Assembly: GCA_029204225.1 (NCBI GenBank) | Contig: CM055112.1 | Location: 29,414,703 to 29,478,702 of the forward strand | Source: Diphasiastrum complanatum | Lineage: Eukaryota > Streptophyta > Lycopodiopsida > Lycopodiales > Lycopodiaceae | Length of the DNA stretch: 64,000 nucleotides | Direction of reading: 5' to 3' | In this document: in pieces, positions 33,666 to 44,739 of the stretch | Layout: each line of letters begins with the position of its first letter | How positions within the stretch are numbered: position 1 is the stretch's first letter | Translations under genes and position numbers: made by a program | Notes under the pieces: model-generated | What the model was told of the DNA's origin: nothing | Seen by the model: only the letters and a program-made list of their open reading frames with translations | Database searches by the model: none

Positions 33666-34185
33666 CAATAGGAGAAATATGGTCTTAAAATGGGCCCTTT
33701 AAGAAATTTTACTTTAGAGAGAGGTTACGTAGAGAGAGAATGCGAGCCAATAATTTCTGGTCGTCATTTTTCGAGTTTTCGACCTTGTTCGACATTAACT
33801 GGTATGATTAAAGAGAATAGTTAGTTAAGCCTGAGATGTAATAACTTCTCTTCATGCTTGTTCCAAAATTCAGGACTAGAGCTTTAAGATTGAAAATCTT
33901 GGTGTGCTCAATGCAAAACTGAAGCGGAGTAGCAGAACTTTTGACATCACTGTATGCTTATAGTGAAATATGAGGCGGGACGATTTTTCAATGCAACATA
34001 AACATTACAAAAGTAAGGTATGCTAGATCTATTCATGTTGATATACTGTATTTTGAAACATTTACGGATTGTAGCTTTTAACAATGGCAATGTTCCATTT
34101 GCATGTTGCTCTTCCTATGGAATGCACTCCAATTATTAAGAAAAATTCGAAATTTGTAGAGAATGTTGCTGCAATAGTTAGATAA

Positions 34186-35098
34186 TTGAGAATGAATAAT
34201 CATATGAATATAGATTTGTGGGTGGATGGATCAATTTATCCTAGTGATCCAACTACCAATTTGTGTCCAGATTTTAAGTCCGTAACTCATCTTCTCAGAT
34301 TTGTATGTGAAGGAAATAGCAGATTACTTGGATATTGTCAAAAGTTGCGTGATATTGGAATGCATAGCATATCTTGTCTTAATCAGTAATTACAGTTTGC
34401 TAATTAACAATTGCAACGTGCAAATCAGCAATTGCTTCATTATGTGCAACACACTAGTGCTGAAAACAATGCACTCAAGAATGCTATGTCAGAGTTGAAT
34501 GCTACAGTCACTACTCTTCGGGGATCAAACCAAGAAATGTTAGAATCCATGGAAAAGTTGCGATCCGAGAGTTTAAAATCTGTTGTTGATATAAAAGTTA
34601 TCAAAAAGACAATGATGAAGAGAAAAAGAAAGAGAGTACCGATGAAGAATATTGATGACTTATCTACACATAGCGGCAATCAGAAAAAAAGAATTCGAAC
34701 ATTCAAGTATGTTTTCATATAAACTGTTTATTTGATTTGCATATGTCATTTAAGTTTGATTTGCACTTGATAACATGGATTATTTATTTATTAGACATAA
34801 TTTAAGTTTCATATGTTTGTTGAGATCATGTTTGGTGGCAAAGATCTATTTAACAAATCGTTCATGCATTGGATCATCTTTAAGTCATGTTTTACCAAGA
34901 AAGTCAACAAAGGAAATAATGAAAAATGCTTGGTTTGAAAAAATGAAAAATGAAATTGCAGAGACTATTTTGATTAAGGTTCAATTATACTTGGATGCAA
35001 ATGTGATACAAGGTGCATGTGATGTTTTTGGAATTAGCAGAAATGCTTATTCTACTAGTACAACACCACATTTAGATCCTTATCCAAATCACTCTTAA
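34186..35098 (+). pseudogene. Coiled-coil gene remnant with in-frame stops
   Basis: One frame is open from 34186 to 34722 except for two TAA codons near 34387 and 34405 that stand where the local pattern expects Gln (LQFAN*QLQRANQQLL). The middle is a heptad-rich coiled coil (NALKNAMSELNATVTTLRGS) followed by a basic patch KKTMMKRKRKRVPMK that could be a nuclear signal. A possible second exon, 34840-35098, reads RKSTKEIMKNAWFEKMKNEI and QGACDVFGISRNAYSTS. I do not recognise the family. The basic tail and helix-turn-helix-like end would fit a DNA-binding or transposon protein, but that is inference. Confidence 0.4.
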
Positions 35099-35112
35099 GT
35101 TAACCAATAGAC

Positions 35113-35822
35113 CTATGCATTTATATTCATGTCCTTGACCATTTTGTTATGATGCATATACAAGATTGAACACATGTTTAGATGTCCTAATCTCTGATGC
35201 CATAAATCAGCATCTGAACAACTCACAGAAAGTGCAATATTGTGACTCAATATGTACAAATTTCCTTCTCTGTAATCAGAGAGGATTTTCTTTGAATTCT
35301 CATCTAAAATAGTACATCGCCTAGCAGTAAACAAAGCTCTATAGTCTTGATCTGTGATCTTGCTTATAGACAATAGGTTCTTTGTTAATTTGGATACATA
35401 AAGTACACCATTAAGCTGCCTAGTGATGCCATCAGAGAATTGTAGTCGAATAGAGCCTTGGCCTTCGACTTGATGTGAACTGGAGTCACCAAAGAAGATG
35501 TACTTCGATTCTGTAGCTGTGAGTGTAGAGAAGAGATCTTTGCATGGCATCATGTGCTGAGAGGCACCTGAATCGAGATACCATTGATGGGCATCTCTAT
35601 TGGGTTGATCTTGTACCATCAGCGCTCTCTCATCTTCTTGCAAATCTTTGACTATGTCAGAGTTGCCTTGTTGCTGCTGCTGTATCTTCTTTATGGCTTC
35701 ATTATGCTTGAGGACGTGACAGTCCTTGATATCATGGTTGGTTCTTTTGCAATATCTACAAAATAGCTTGGTCTTGGACAATGATTGGCTGTGCTGTTGC
35801 TGTTGTGGTTGCGATTGCTTTT
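35113..35822 (-). pseudogene. Minus-strand copia gag-protease fragment
   Basis: The frame has a complete zinc knuckle CRYCKRTNHDIKDC, a Gln run, the protease motif WYLDSGASQHMM with its catalytic Asp, LYVSKLTKNLLS, and the start of the pre-integrase domain (LWHQRLGHLN). It stops at 35113, so integrase and beyond are missing, and gag upstream of the knuckle is lost at about 35822. It is the best-preserved relative of the decayed fragment at 5772-6960 and also resembles the family of the element at 27.6-30.3 kb. Confidence 0.88.
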
Positions 35823-35861
35823 AGCCCTTAGGCTAATAAGTGCCATGGAGCACAACTATTA

Positions 35862-36066
35862 ATTAAATAAATTTGGCTTTTGTAAGGTTCCTAAGTTAGA
35901 AAATACAACTTGTCCTCAAGAAACACAAAGTGATCTTGACGGTCAAGATCGTGATTCTGATTGGACTTCAGTAGCCAATCAGAGTGAAGGAGGCTCACCT
36001 CTCAAATCTTTAGGAGCCATTTCCTTTGTATTGGATTTTCATCTTATCATCTTCCCAATAAAACTC
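35862..36066 (+). other. Short open stretch of unknown origin
   Basis: One frame reads FGFCKVPKLENTTCPQE, SDLDGQDRDSDWTSVANQSE and GGSPLKSLGAISFVLDF before a stop just ahead of the TC run. The Asp/Ser-rich composition looks protein-like, but there is no start codon or known motif. It may be the displaced 3' end of the coiled-coil remnant at 34.2-35.1 kb, separated from it by the minus copia fragment. Confidence 0.3.
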
Positions 36067-36071
36067 TGTTA

Positions 36072-36176
<105 letters not shown>

Positions 36177-36443
36177 GGGCTCTGTTACATACATATATCA
36201 CTTTATTCGCTTCACAAACCTCTGTGGAATATAAAATGGCGCGTACTAACCTTATTTACTAATGGGGGCCTCACTACGATGTGAAGTAGATCTAGTTTTG
36301 GAGAGGATGAGATAGCTAGTGAGAATCATCTCACGGTTTGTTGCAAGATCTTGCATAGGAGATGGTAGCACACCATTATTAGATCCTATAGTGAGAGAGA
36401 AGCAACATTTTTTGTTCATCACTTTTATTTATCTCCACTTTAC

Positions 36444-36868
36444 ATGACTTCAATGAGTTCATACTTGTTGCAACCAAGTGAGAGATTGTCTACTTCCAAC
36501 TATTCAATATGGAAGTTTAGGATGGAGTCCATCTTGATACTCCAAGATGTGATGGACATTGTACTTGGGACTGAGGAGGAGCCTCAAGTCCTTCAAGAAG
36601 TACAAAAATACAAGAAGAGAGCTAGGATGGCTCTCCACTACATTAAGATGAATGTCTCTAATGAGATATTGAGGGAGATTGGTGATTGTTCTACATCCAA
36701 GGAAGCTTGGGATTGTCTCAAGTCCATCTATGAGGCTAAGAACACCTCTAGGCTCCTCACTCTTAGAAATCAAATCTTCCAAAGTAGTCAAAAGAGTGAT
36801 GAGAGTGCATGTAATTATGTTTTGAGAGTGAAGGATATTCATAGGGAGCTTGCATGTATTGGTGACTC
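36444..36868 (+). pseudogene. Copia gag N-terminal fragment
   Basis: ATG at 36444 opens a clean gag frame (LSTSNYSIWKFRMESILILQ; ALHYIKMNVSNEILREIGDC; LLTLRNQIFQSSQKSDESAC) of about 141 codons that resembles the N-terminus of the intact element at 24.3 kb. It ends abruptly at about 36868, where inverted leader sequence begins. No zinc knuckle or pol follows, so it is a truncation by rearrangement and not by point mutation. Confidence 0.9.
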
Positions 36869-36941
36869 ATGTAAAGTGGAGATAAATAAAAGCGATGAAC
36901 AAAAAATGTTGCTTCTCTCTCACTATAGGATCCAATGGGCT

Positions 36942-37215
36942 TGTGTAAACACACTGGAGAGAGTAAAAGCAAGTGCGAACTGAAAAATTCTGACTGAACT
37001 TTCCGAAAAATTTTGGCAGAGTCTCTCCAGCATACACATAGAATGAACTCGCACAAAGGTAGGGCCCTCTATTTATAGCCTTATGTGACAAAGAACTCGC
37101 TGGCACAGAGGGAAATCCATCTGTACAGATTGCGAATTTTGCTGACGTGACAGAGGGTCTGTGCGAGTTTGTTTTTATTAACCAGTTTTTTCAAAAGTTT
37201 TATAGTATGATCAGC
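36942..37215 (-). mobile_element. Insert with TATA box, candidate solo LTR
   Basis: This stretch is absent from the plus copy of the leader, so it was inserted into the minus copy (or deleted from the plus copy). On the minus strand it has a strong TATA box, GGCTATAAATAGAGGGCCC-like, near 37064-37082. Size and promoter fit a small solo LTR, but I could not confirm TG...CA ends or a target duplication. Confidence 0.45.
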
Positions 37216-37322
37216 TGAATAATGGTGTGCTACCATCTCCTATGCAAGATCTTGCAACAAACTCTGAGATGATTCTCACTAGCTATCTCAATCTCTCCAA
37301 AACTAGACCTACTTCACATCAA

Positions 37323-37896
37323 ATGATGGAGTATGGGCAAAGTTAGGATTAAACACTCTTAGCACGTATGAAATACACTAAGAAACCAAATTTGACTCAA
37401 ATACAATGATATTGCATGAAATAAAATGGCTAAGATATCAAAACAGTGCCTAGATCACATATAGATGAGATTGGTAAGCATTCAACTGTGATTTTGGATC
37501 AACCAAGCAATCTCTTGACCAAACCAAATGTGTCCACCCAAGTCTAGGTGCCCTACCTAACCCTCTTCAAAAGCTTATAACTTTTGATTGGCTCAACCAA
37601 ATGGAATGAGATTGATTGCATCAAAAACTAGACAAAAATAGCTTCAAAATAAGCTATCAAGCAAGATAAATGGATCAAGCATGAGAGAGAACTTTCAAAC
37701 TGAAATTGGATGTTCCTCACACGTGTCTGAGCACCTGATTTCGTATAGTACCAGGTCAAACCCAATCAATGTTCTTTTGATCTCTTTTGATCCAAGATTG
37801 AACAAGATAGCTAGGAAAATGGGCCTTGACAATTTCTAGCTCAAGATTGATGAATAGTTTTCACTTAAATGGATCAAAATGCATGGTAACCTTAGA
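37323..37896 (-). other. Copia leader, non-coding
   Basis: Sequence between the minus LTR primer site and the inverted leader block. It has no coding frame, as expected for the untranslated leader of the minus element. Confidence 0.5.
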
Positions 37897-38734
37897 TAGG
37901 CTCTGATACCATGTTGAATTCACATGTGTGGACTATCCACAACATGTACTTGTGATCTCCTAAGGTGTGTAGATGCACCAAGATCAAGACTAGATTGAGA
38001 TTCAAGATCTATCTTTGATTCTATGGCAAAAACACACTACTACATGCATTCAATCACTTCCAACTCTCACTCACACGTGTGGGAAGTGTTCCAAAAGTAA
38101 TCTAAGTAAAAACAAGCTGCTCTCCTTGGGTAGAGAGAGAAAATCATCAATAGCTCTCGACTAGAGAGAGAAAGCTAGAAAATCACTTACACTCAAAATC
38201 CACTCAATCTCAAAATCAATTAGATCCAAATGAGGAGTACAATGATACTAGTAGATCCATGAGCTACCACTATGCTTAGCTATGATTGGACCACACTTTG
38301 CCACCTCTCAATCCTATTGGACCATTGATCCATGCACCTCTAAATTTTATTGGGCCATTTTCAAGCAAACCTCAAATTCTATTGGACCACTCATGTTTCC
38401 ACCTCTAAATCCTATTGGACCTCTTAAACTTCATCAAACAAAAGCATTACACTTGTCTACACTCTAATTGGCACAAGTTTGGCCTCCTACTCTATTTTGG
38501 CTCAATAGTGGCATTACAAGTGGAAATGGATAATTTGCCATCTATGCCAAATTTGACCCTATCAACATCCTACACCTAAATGCTTGACTATGAAATTCTA
38601 TGAGACCCCTATATCAAACATTTTTATTTACTTTACAATTCTCCACACATGGGAACATCCTTCACACATGTGAGATTCACTTACAAACTTCTATCATAAA
38701 AAATACCAAGCTAGATTTTTGCCAATTTCTCACA
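37897..38734 (-). repeat. Minus-oriented copia 5' LTR with primer site
   Basis: On the plus strand the LTR runs from TGTTGAATTCACATG at 37912 to TTTCTCACA at 38734 (823 bp). GGCTCTGATACCA immediately to its left (37899-37911) is the complement of the plant primer site. About 680 bp recur in inverted orientation at 58130-58806. The leader of the same element continues leftwards to about 36869. Confidence 0.88.
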
Positions 38735-38737
38735 ATT

Positions 38738-39846
38738 TTGATCACCTAGGAGAAGTTTACAACTATATCTCCATCGATGTCATTGCAAAAAAAATCTTGT
38801 GGAATAATGCATATATTCTCAAAATGAATGAACTCTTTCTTGCCAAGTGTCCATTATACAACATTGATGACGTTGTTGATTGTATGGATTTTGTAGGGGT
38901 AGTAGTTTTCACTGCTAAATTCAAAGGCTACCATCCCAGTGAAAAAAACTTGCTTGTTATTGTGAAGGTGACTTCAATTACAACAGAAGGAAATATTGTG
39001 AATGCCATGACAGATGACGGAGACCCTTTCTACATGCAATATCAAACAATGATTTGATGTGTCAAAGATATCTTTGCACTCTAAAAAGAGAAAACATGTT
39101 TCATTCACTGAACCATTAAGTGAGTGCTTTACGTATTATTCTAAATGTTCAAATAGAAACAACATGAAAAAAATGTTGGGCCATCTTCGTGGTTCAAAAA
39201 GGGGTAGCATCCAAAAAATGTTGACAAGATCAGTAGATGTAGAAAACAGATCCGCTGATTGCAATACAACAATATTAAGTAACTATAACTCGAATATCTT
39301 GACAGGAATCGAAGATATTTCTCATGATCATAATATGTCAAGAACAAGTAGCTATAATTCGGATATCTTGACAGATGTCGAGGATGTGGTCACTCGCACT
39401 AATATATTTGCATTAGCATATAAGTTGAATATTCTTACAGGTTGGAGGATGTTGGAGAGGCTCTTGATAACAACAAAAATAAAAGATATCATTCTGAAAT
39501 CAGCATTCAAACAAAGCGTACTCCGAAATCGTCAATTTTCTCAAGTGCAAATGCATCCACTAGACGTAATTCAGATATTTCGAAATTCGATTTCGATGAA
39601 CATGATTGCACGAGCAACATATTACATGATGCTAATATGACAAACGATCCTGCAAGATCAAGATGGTCACAAGCAGATGAACTTTTGGAAGATATACAAA
39701 GAGAGCCTCAAGTAGATGCAACATCCTTTGGAACTACTCAGAGTCTCAAAAGAAAATGTGTGCTTGCTTATGTTGCACCAAAAAAGGGCACAATATGTTT
39801 TATCGTCAAAAAATACAAGGGAAACATTGATGCAACCATGTTCTAG
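38738..39846 (+). pseudogene. Unknown frame with 24-residue repeats
   Basis: A frame from just after the LTR to 39057 reads EVYNYISIDVIAKKILWNNA, FVGVVVFTAKFKGYHPSEKN and ends in a stop. It continues one base out of phase from 39059 with SKKRKHVSFTEPLSECF and then a repeat of about 24 residues: ILTGIEDISHDHN, ILTDVEDVVTRTN, and ILTG with EDVGEALDNN after a shift near 39442. The last part (39442-39846) is Ser/Asn/Asp-rich and ends TICFIVKKYKGNIDATMF. Two or three frameshifts make it a pseudogene or a multi-exon gene with unseen introns. No known domain recognised. Confidence 0.42.
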
Positions 39847-39953
39847 TAAGTTGTGCATTAGACAAATTACCTACAAAGAATGTGAAGACTTGCGACTAGG
39901 TGTGTGGAGAAAACGAGGAGCTGACAAGCATAATCAATTATTGAAAATAGTCT

Positions 39954-40190
39954 TCAATTCATTTCTGTGACTAGGTCCCTTATCAAATGATACTTGATCG
40001 CACTGTGTTTCGTCCTTGAGTGAAACACAAGATCCTTCGTCGAGTGTATTACAGAAGTGTTATCCATATACAGAATCAGAGGCTCTTGGTTGGTTTCACC
40101 GAGTCCGCCGAGGAATTGTCTGAGCCATGTGATTTTGTTGGCCATCAAGATCTCAGAGAACAACGTTAATTGCACTCACTTTGATACCAC
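39954..40190 (-). pseudogene. Copia RNase H fragment
   Basis: The minus frame reads EILMANKITWLRQFLGGLGE, LYMDNTSVIHSTKD and RTKHSAIKYHLIRDLVT, the C-terminal half of copia RNase H. The left end is cut after RDLVT. On the right it runs straight into TTTGATACCACTG, a primer-site-like sequence, so an internal deletion has joined the tail of pol to the region next to an LTR. The same family is present at 57.1-57.8 kb. Confidence 0.82.
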
Positions 40191-41000
40191 TGTTAAACAC
40201 AATAGCCCGAATGAAATTCGAGTCTCTCTATTGGTCTTCTAGAACAGATCTACAGTCCTCCAAAACGTGGACAGACACTGCTGACTTATGTTATAATTTG
40301 TTACAACATTCGACAAAATAAAACCAATGTGCAAAATAAAAATAAACAGCTGCTTACGAACATATAACAATCTGACAATAAGGCATTCAATAACATTCAA
40401 GATAAAAAAATCGTCTGCATAACATCTATTGTATTATCAATGAGTTTCTTGAGTGTTGTGTGACAAGCCCACCCAGCACATCAACGTGAGAAAATAAATA
40501 TCCATGTCTCTCATGAATCATAAATTGTCTCGCTTACTAGCGGACTTCTGGACATCTATATGATGTTCAACCGATCCTCTCGTTCTTAATCTATTTATAT
40601 AGATGAGGGAGGATAAATGTTTAAGCTAAACTTAGATTACAAGAATGGCTGATTAGGCATGTTCTAACAGTATCTGGATAGTCCGTGGAGGAGTGACGTC
40701 CACCTTGTACTTTTCTGATCTCCTTTGTACTTTGAAGCATGAAGATCTGCCGCCTTTCGATCTTCGTGTCTTCTTCGTCTTTTGTGTCTGTTTCTGCCTT
40801 CGTTCTTGCCATTGAGCTTTTCTGTGTCCACAAACATTTCATCTTTGTGTTTGAGTATCTTGCAGACAACAAACATTTGACCATCGTCTTTGGGTCTTCA
40901 ATCCTCAAAGCTTTTGGTCTTCGCATCCGAGAGCTCCCAGGTGTTTCTGTAGACTTGAGCTCTAAAGCTCGCAAAGCTTTGTGGCTCAAAACATTTTGTT
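40191..41000 (-). repeat. LTR-like segment next to the RNase H fragment
   Basis: It begins TGTTAAACACAATAGCCC after a TTTGATACCA primer-like sequence on the minus strand. The right-hand part (about 40955-41005) contains GAGCTCTAAAGCTCGCAAAGC, also found at 57044 beside the related RNase H, so some of this is 3' internal sequence. Its ORFs are not gene-like. Boundaries are uncertain. Confidence 0.4.
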
Positions 41001-41003
41001 TCT

Positions 41004-41272
41004 TCAGTCAGTTAGTCCAAATGCATGTGCTGTATCTTCAATCATCATATTCACACTTGATCCTAAATCAACTAAAACTTTTTCAATCAAATAGCCTTCA
41101 ATCGTAATATCAGTTTTAGGAGCTCCAAGATCGCCCATATCCACTCGCAATAAATTGATCTCTAGTAGCTTTTGTTTTTGCTTGCACTTCGATTGTATCA
41201 ACATTTTGAGTTGCTTCTGATAATAATTATTGTCGAATAGTAATTTCTCAAAGGTAATATTTGGTTGCAGAG
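41004..41272 (-). pseudogene. Ty3/gypsy protease fragment
   Basis: The minus frame reads RVDMGDLGAPKTDITIEGYL and EKVLVDLGSSVNMM. This matches a gypsy-type retropepsin, with the usual DSGSS active site altered to DLGSS. It is fused directly to copia gag on its upstream side, so two superfamilies meet inside one open frame. It has no flanking gypsy pol. Confidence 0.7.
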
Positions 41273-41487
41273 CTAGCATTCATTTTTATAAAATGAAGGG
41301 CAATTCTGGTTCTTTTGTGAAATGCTGCAGCTTTATTAGGTGCAGCAGGTTCTTCTTCAGCTCCACTCACAATATCCATTACATCTTGTAGAACCAACAA
41401 TGATTCCATTTTAATCTTCCACATTGCATAATTGGAAGACGTTAATCTCTCACTGTGCTCTAAGAAATGTGAACCAGATGAAGACAT
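41273..41487 (-). pseudogene. Copia gag N-terminus fused to gypsy protease
   Basis: From ATG at 41487 (minus) the frame gives ERLTSSNYAMWKIKMESLL and ALHFIKMNAS, a clear copia gag start related to those at 24.3 and 36.4 kb. After about 72 codons, near 41272, it changes to sequence of the gypsy protease. The fusion could come from template switching or from a later deletion between nested elements. Confidence 0.82.
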
Positions 41488-41489
41488 CT

Positions 41490-42139
41490 AGTACTGATAA
41501 AAAAATGGAGTTGAAAGCCGATACCAAAGTGACATTATGAACATTCGTGATTCAAAGTTCACTGGTCGCTTTTGGTCGGCCGTATTTGCTAAACTAGAGA
41601 TGACTCTAAGTTTAAAAGTTCTGCTGATCATTGGTTGTTGCCTATGTGTGGGTATCAAGTTCTTTTATTGAGTATAGGACAAGAATCCGATGCATCATGA
41701 TTGATGAATCATAGTTCAGATTCTAGTTATACTTGATCTATTAAAAGAAAGATTACATGCATGATCAGAAGGTTAGTTAAGGTATCTATTCATATTCTCA
41801 TTGCAATCTCCTCAGAGAGGTAGTCACCTTGATAGAGATTGGGTTATAGTAAGCATCTGGCTACCGGTTATAGCCCGTGCATGCTTACGTATAGTTTTAA
41901 ACCTATATCACCCATTGTAGTAGAGACTCGGGTGTTCAAGTTTCAGAAAGTAGCGGATTTCCTACATGATATGTAGGAAATGCTATGGATTGCACGTGAG
42001 AATGTCTAGTGTATCCAAGATGGGGACCGACATTATGCAAGCCTGAAAAGATCACCGAGAGACTTCCAAGTGGGGGGTTAGGTATTTTTTCAGAATCTCG
42101 ATAGATTCAAGTGTAATGTGTACTGGCTAGCATTACTAA
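41490..42139. other. Stretch with no gene, probable leader sequence
   Basis: Contains GCCGATACCAAAG at about 41518, reminiscent of a diverged primer site on the minus strand for the copia gag to its left. Otherwise nothing is recognised. Confidence 0.35.
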
Positions 42140-42520
42140 TCATCCCCTAGATATAGAGGACCGTTTAAGATCTTGAAAAAGATCGGATCCTTAGCTTACC
42201 GATTGGAACTCCCGGATGGATCTCAAGTGCATCCCATATTTCACGTAAGCCGTCTCTAAAAGAGTCTACGTGAAGGAGAGCATCTTGGATCTGATATCGA
42301 TTGGACCTGTTGGATGAATCATCGGGTGTGTCTCCCCTTGAATCCGGAAAGATCTTGGATACAAGAACTAAATTATTGAGAAATCATATTAGTTACCGAG
42401 CATCTGATTCGATGGAAGGGATGTACAACAATGATGATTCTTGGAAACATGAAGGAAGCTTAAGGAGGAACTTTCCCAGTTTTAAGTTCTGAGAATAGAA
42501 CTTGAATAAGGGGGAAAGAA
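42140..42520 (+). pseudogene. Ty3/gypsy integrase C-terminus, chromodomain-like, and polypurine tract
   Basis: The frame reads FKILKKIGSLAYRLELPDGS and HPIFHVS, the conserved end of gypsy integrase. After stops and shifts a chromodomain-like tail is visible in alternating frames: ILDTRTKLLRN, LIRWKG and DDSWKHEGSLRRNFPSF. It is followed by the polypurine tract AATAAGGGGGAAAGAA and the LTR at 42521. All upstream domains are missing. Similar chromodomain-tailed gypsy sequence occurs at 55.9 kb. Confidence 0.82.
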
Positions 42521-43388
42521 TGTCATGCCCATGACTGGTCTCGGGTAGCGTGCCCATGCTAGGGACCAGTAGACCAACAACACGTAAGTCAATTGTGACT
42601 ATAAGGTAATTGGGGCCCTTATTTGTACATGGCCATAATTAATGGTTGTAGGCCTAAACACTTGATGGTGGGTTTGTGTGGGTCTATCAGTGAGTGATTG
42701 GAGAACTGGATGATGTGGCCCATATAGGCTGTAGAGGTGTCCAGTGAGGTGTCATAGTGCACTACTAGTCGTGCATGGGCCTTGGAGGGTATAATTATAC
42801 CTGTTGGGCTCTCACTAGTGTATGCTTGATAGCATGACCGGTGGTAGGATGCTGCTGGTGTGATGACTCATTCCTCTTTGGGATTGATCCATAGTTTGGG
42901 GGCTAGATCCGTGAGATCTAGGTTTGGTTGGGTTGGTTTGTCCACCATTAGGTTCCCTTGTGTTGCTTGTGATTGGCATGCTTAGAATAGGATCCTTGGA
43001 TTGAGGACTTTGTAGTATGCTTAGGGTTTGAATCTTGCTTATGGTATGTGACATAAATAGGGTTTGGATCTTGAGTATGCTATGGGTGTTGTGGTATGCT
43101 TGTGATTTGTTTATGGTTAGCAAGGGGGTGCTAGATAGGTCTTGCTTGGAGCTTGGATCTAGCTATGGTTGGGTGGTGAATACTTGAGGCCATTTGTGTT
43201 TAAAGAGTAGGGACACAGGTGGAGGAGAGATCCTTGGAGGCTTGCAGATCTTTACTTGCAGGTGGAGGCATCCTAGCTTGGAGTTGGGGAGCATCTTGAA
43301 GCTTGTAGGTTGCTTGGAGGACATTTGGAGGCTCTGCCTTGGATTTGGAGGACTTCCTCATCTCTACTTGTAAAAGTGGTATCAGAGC
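42521..43388 (+). repeat. Gypsy LTR with polypurine tract on its left and primer site on its right
   Basis: It starts TGTCATGCCCATGACTGG at 42521 and ends near 43374; TGGTATCAGAGC follows at 43377-43388. Its last 360 bp or so (from about 43017) are nearly identical to 56681-57036, while the first half is unrelated to that LTR. Signals on both sides mean this LTR once served two tandem elements or is left from recombination between them. Confidence 0.8.
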
Positions 43389-44217
43389 TAGCTAGACAAA
43401 GGATGGTGATTTTTCTAATCTTCTTCAAGTTCTATTAAGATCACCAAACTAATTTTTATTTGGAGAGAAGATTATTGGCTTTTCTAGTTATAGGAAGCTT
43501 GTAGTTGAAGTACCCAATGAATCTAGTTCTCTTTGGAAGAGAGTAATAATGCTTATAGAATTGTTTATGGGCTGATTTTTAATCATGTTAGAGAAGTTTT
43601 AAAGTGGGCTTTGGGTTTTTAAAAGTTCTGAAAAAAGATTTGTGGGATGGTTAGAGGAAGTCTTCCTCTACATACACAAACTTTTTTTTGCAAAAATATT
43701 GATTCTAGCTTTGTCTTTTGATCAAAACTAGTGTTTTTTTTGCATAAATGAAGTGTTTGAAGTTCTAATTTTCATTTTGAAGTTCTATTTTTCAAACCTG
43801 TAAATTTGATAATCAGATCTAAAAAGTGAAGTTTTCATCCAAACTTCATTAGTTACACCTTTCTATCTCCTAGTTTCATGAAAATGGCAATGTAGGAAGG
43901 GAATGGTAGTGTAACTTTGTGCATAAAACAAGTTTTGAAAATCTGTTTTTTGTCATTTTGAAGTTTTGATTTTCAGATCTATAAATCTGAAATTGATTTT
44001 CAGATCTATAAATCCCACATGTGCTCAGTTCTAGAATTATCGGGCCGTCTTTCTTTTAGGAGCCCTTTGAGTGCTCTTAAGCAACTTTATCTTTGTACTT
44101 GCTGATTAGTGTGAATATACAGTTTGTGGGAGAGCAATTCCATTGTATTGTCTTATTGCACTTGACGTTGTGCTGCGGTGATTGATTCGGTCGAGTTTTT
44201 AAAGTGTATTCTCAACT
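43389..44217 (+). other. Gypsy leader and the end of another LTR
   Basis: No coding frame stands out. The right part ends in sequence just before a second TGGTATCAGAGC at 44218, so a second LTR must end near 44215. Its start is not visible. Confidence 0.4.
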
Positions 44218-44229
44218 TGGTATCAGAGC
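44218..44229 (+). other. Primer-binding site (tRNA-Met type)
   Basis: TGGTATCAGAGC, with the LTR to its left and a leader to its right. It marks the 5' internal end of the element that contains the integrase tail at 44588 and, probably, the coiled-coil frame at 45.5-48.1 kb. Confidence 0.75.
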
Positions 44230-44587
44230 CCTTGGTGGCTACAATCACCAGACAAGAACGGAGAGTTGTGAATTCACGACAGTTTGCTGGTTGCAAAGCA
44301 CAAAACCGAGTCTGTGGAGATTTGTGGAATAGCTCAAAACTATAAAAAGGATTTAGAGATAGGGAATTGTCGACTGAATCAGAAAACGAGCAAAAATTGA
44401 AGCCCAAAAATTTAGGAGGAGGGTTGCTTGGCGTTTGTGATTGGCTTGAATCCCATCAGATATCGTTTTAAGAACGGTTTGAAGCAAAAGTTAAAAATAA
44501 CTCTCTCAGTAGTTCAGTGATTGTTGAGTGGAGCAGATCAAAAGATAAAATAGGGTAGTGGTTTCTCAGTCATGAGAGGATTTTCAT

Positions 44588-44728
44588 ATGAGATGGCTCG
44601 GACCTTATAAAGTTATAGAGGTGTTTGAGAATGGTTCTGTACAACTCCAATCACTTGAAGGCGAACTATTACCGACACAAATTAATGGGTCCAAACTCAA
44701 GAAATATTACCTTTGGCCAAAAAAAATT
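44588..44728 (+). pseudogene. Ty3/gypsy integrase C-terminal segment
   Basis: One frame reads RWLGPYKVIEVFENGSVQL then TQINGSKLKKYYLWPKK, the GPY/F-type end of a gypsy integrase. It lies only about 360 bp after the primer site, so gag, protease, reverse transcriptase and most of integrase were deleted. The version lacks a chromodomain, unlike the elements at 42.1 and 55.9 kb. Confidence 0.82.
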
Positions 44729-44739
44729 TCTCATTCTTT

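Larger units (their letters stand above)
36254..37322. repeat. Head-to-head inverted copia leaders
   Basis: Sequence at 36254-36443 (leader ending at the gag ATG) reappears reverse-complemented in two pieces, 36869-36940 and 37221-37322. The break between the pieces is filled by about 275 bp of other sequence. Shared blocks include GGAGATGGTAGCACACCATTATT and CTCACTATAGGATC-type sequence. So two 5' ends of one copia family face each other, fused inside gag. Confidence 0.85.

Noticed and set aside
40621-40989. 122-codon frames on both strands at 40.6-41.1 kb
   Set aside because: They overlap on opposite strands in LTR or 3' element sequence and show no protein motif.
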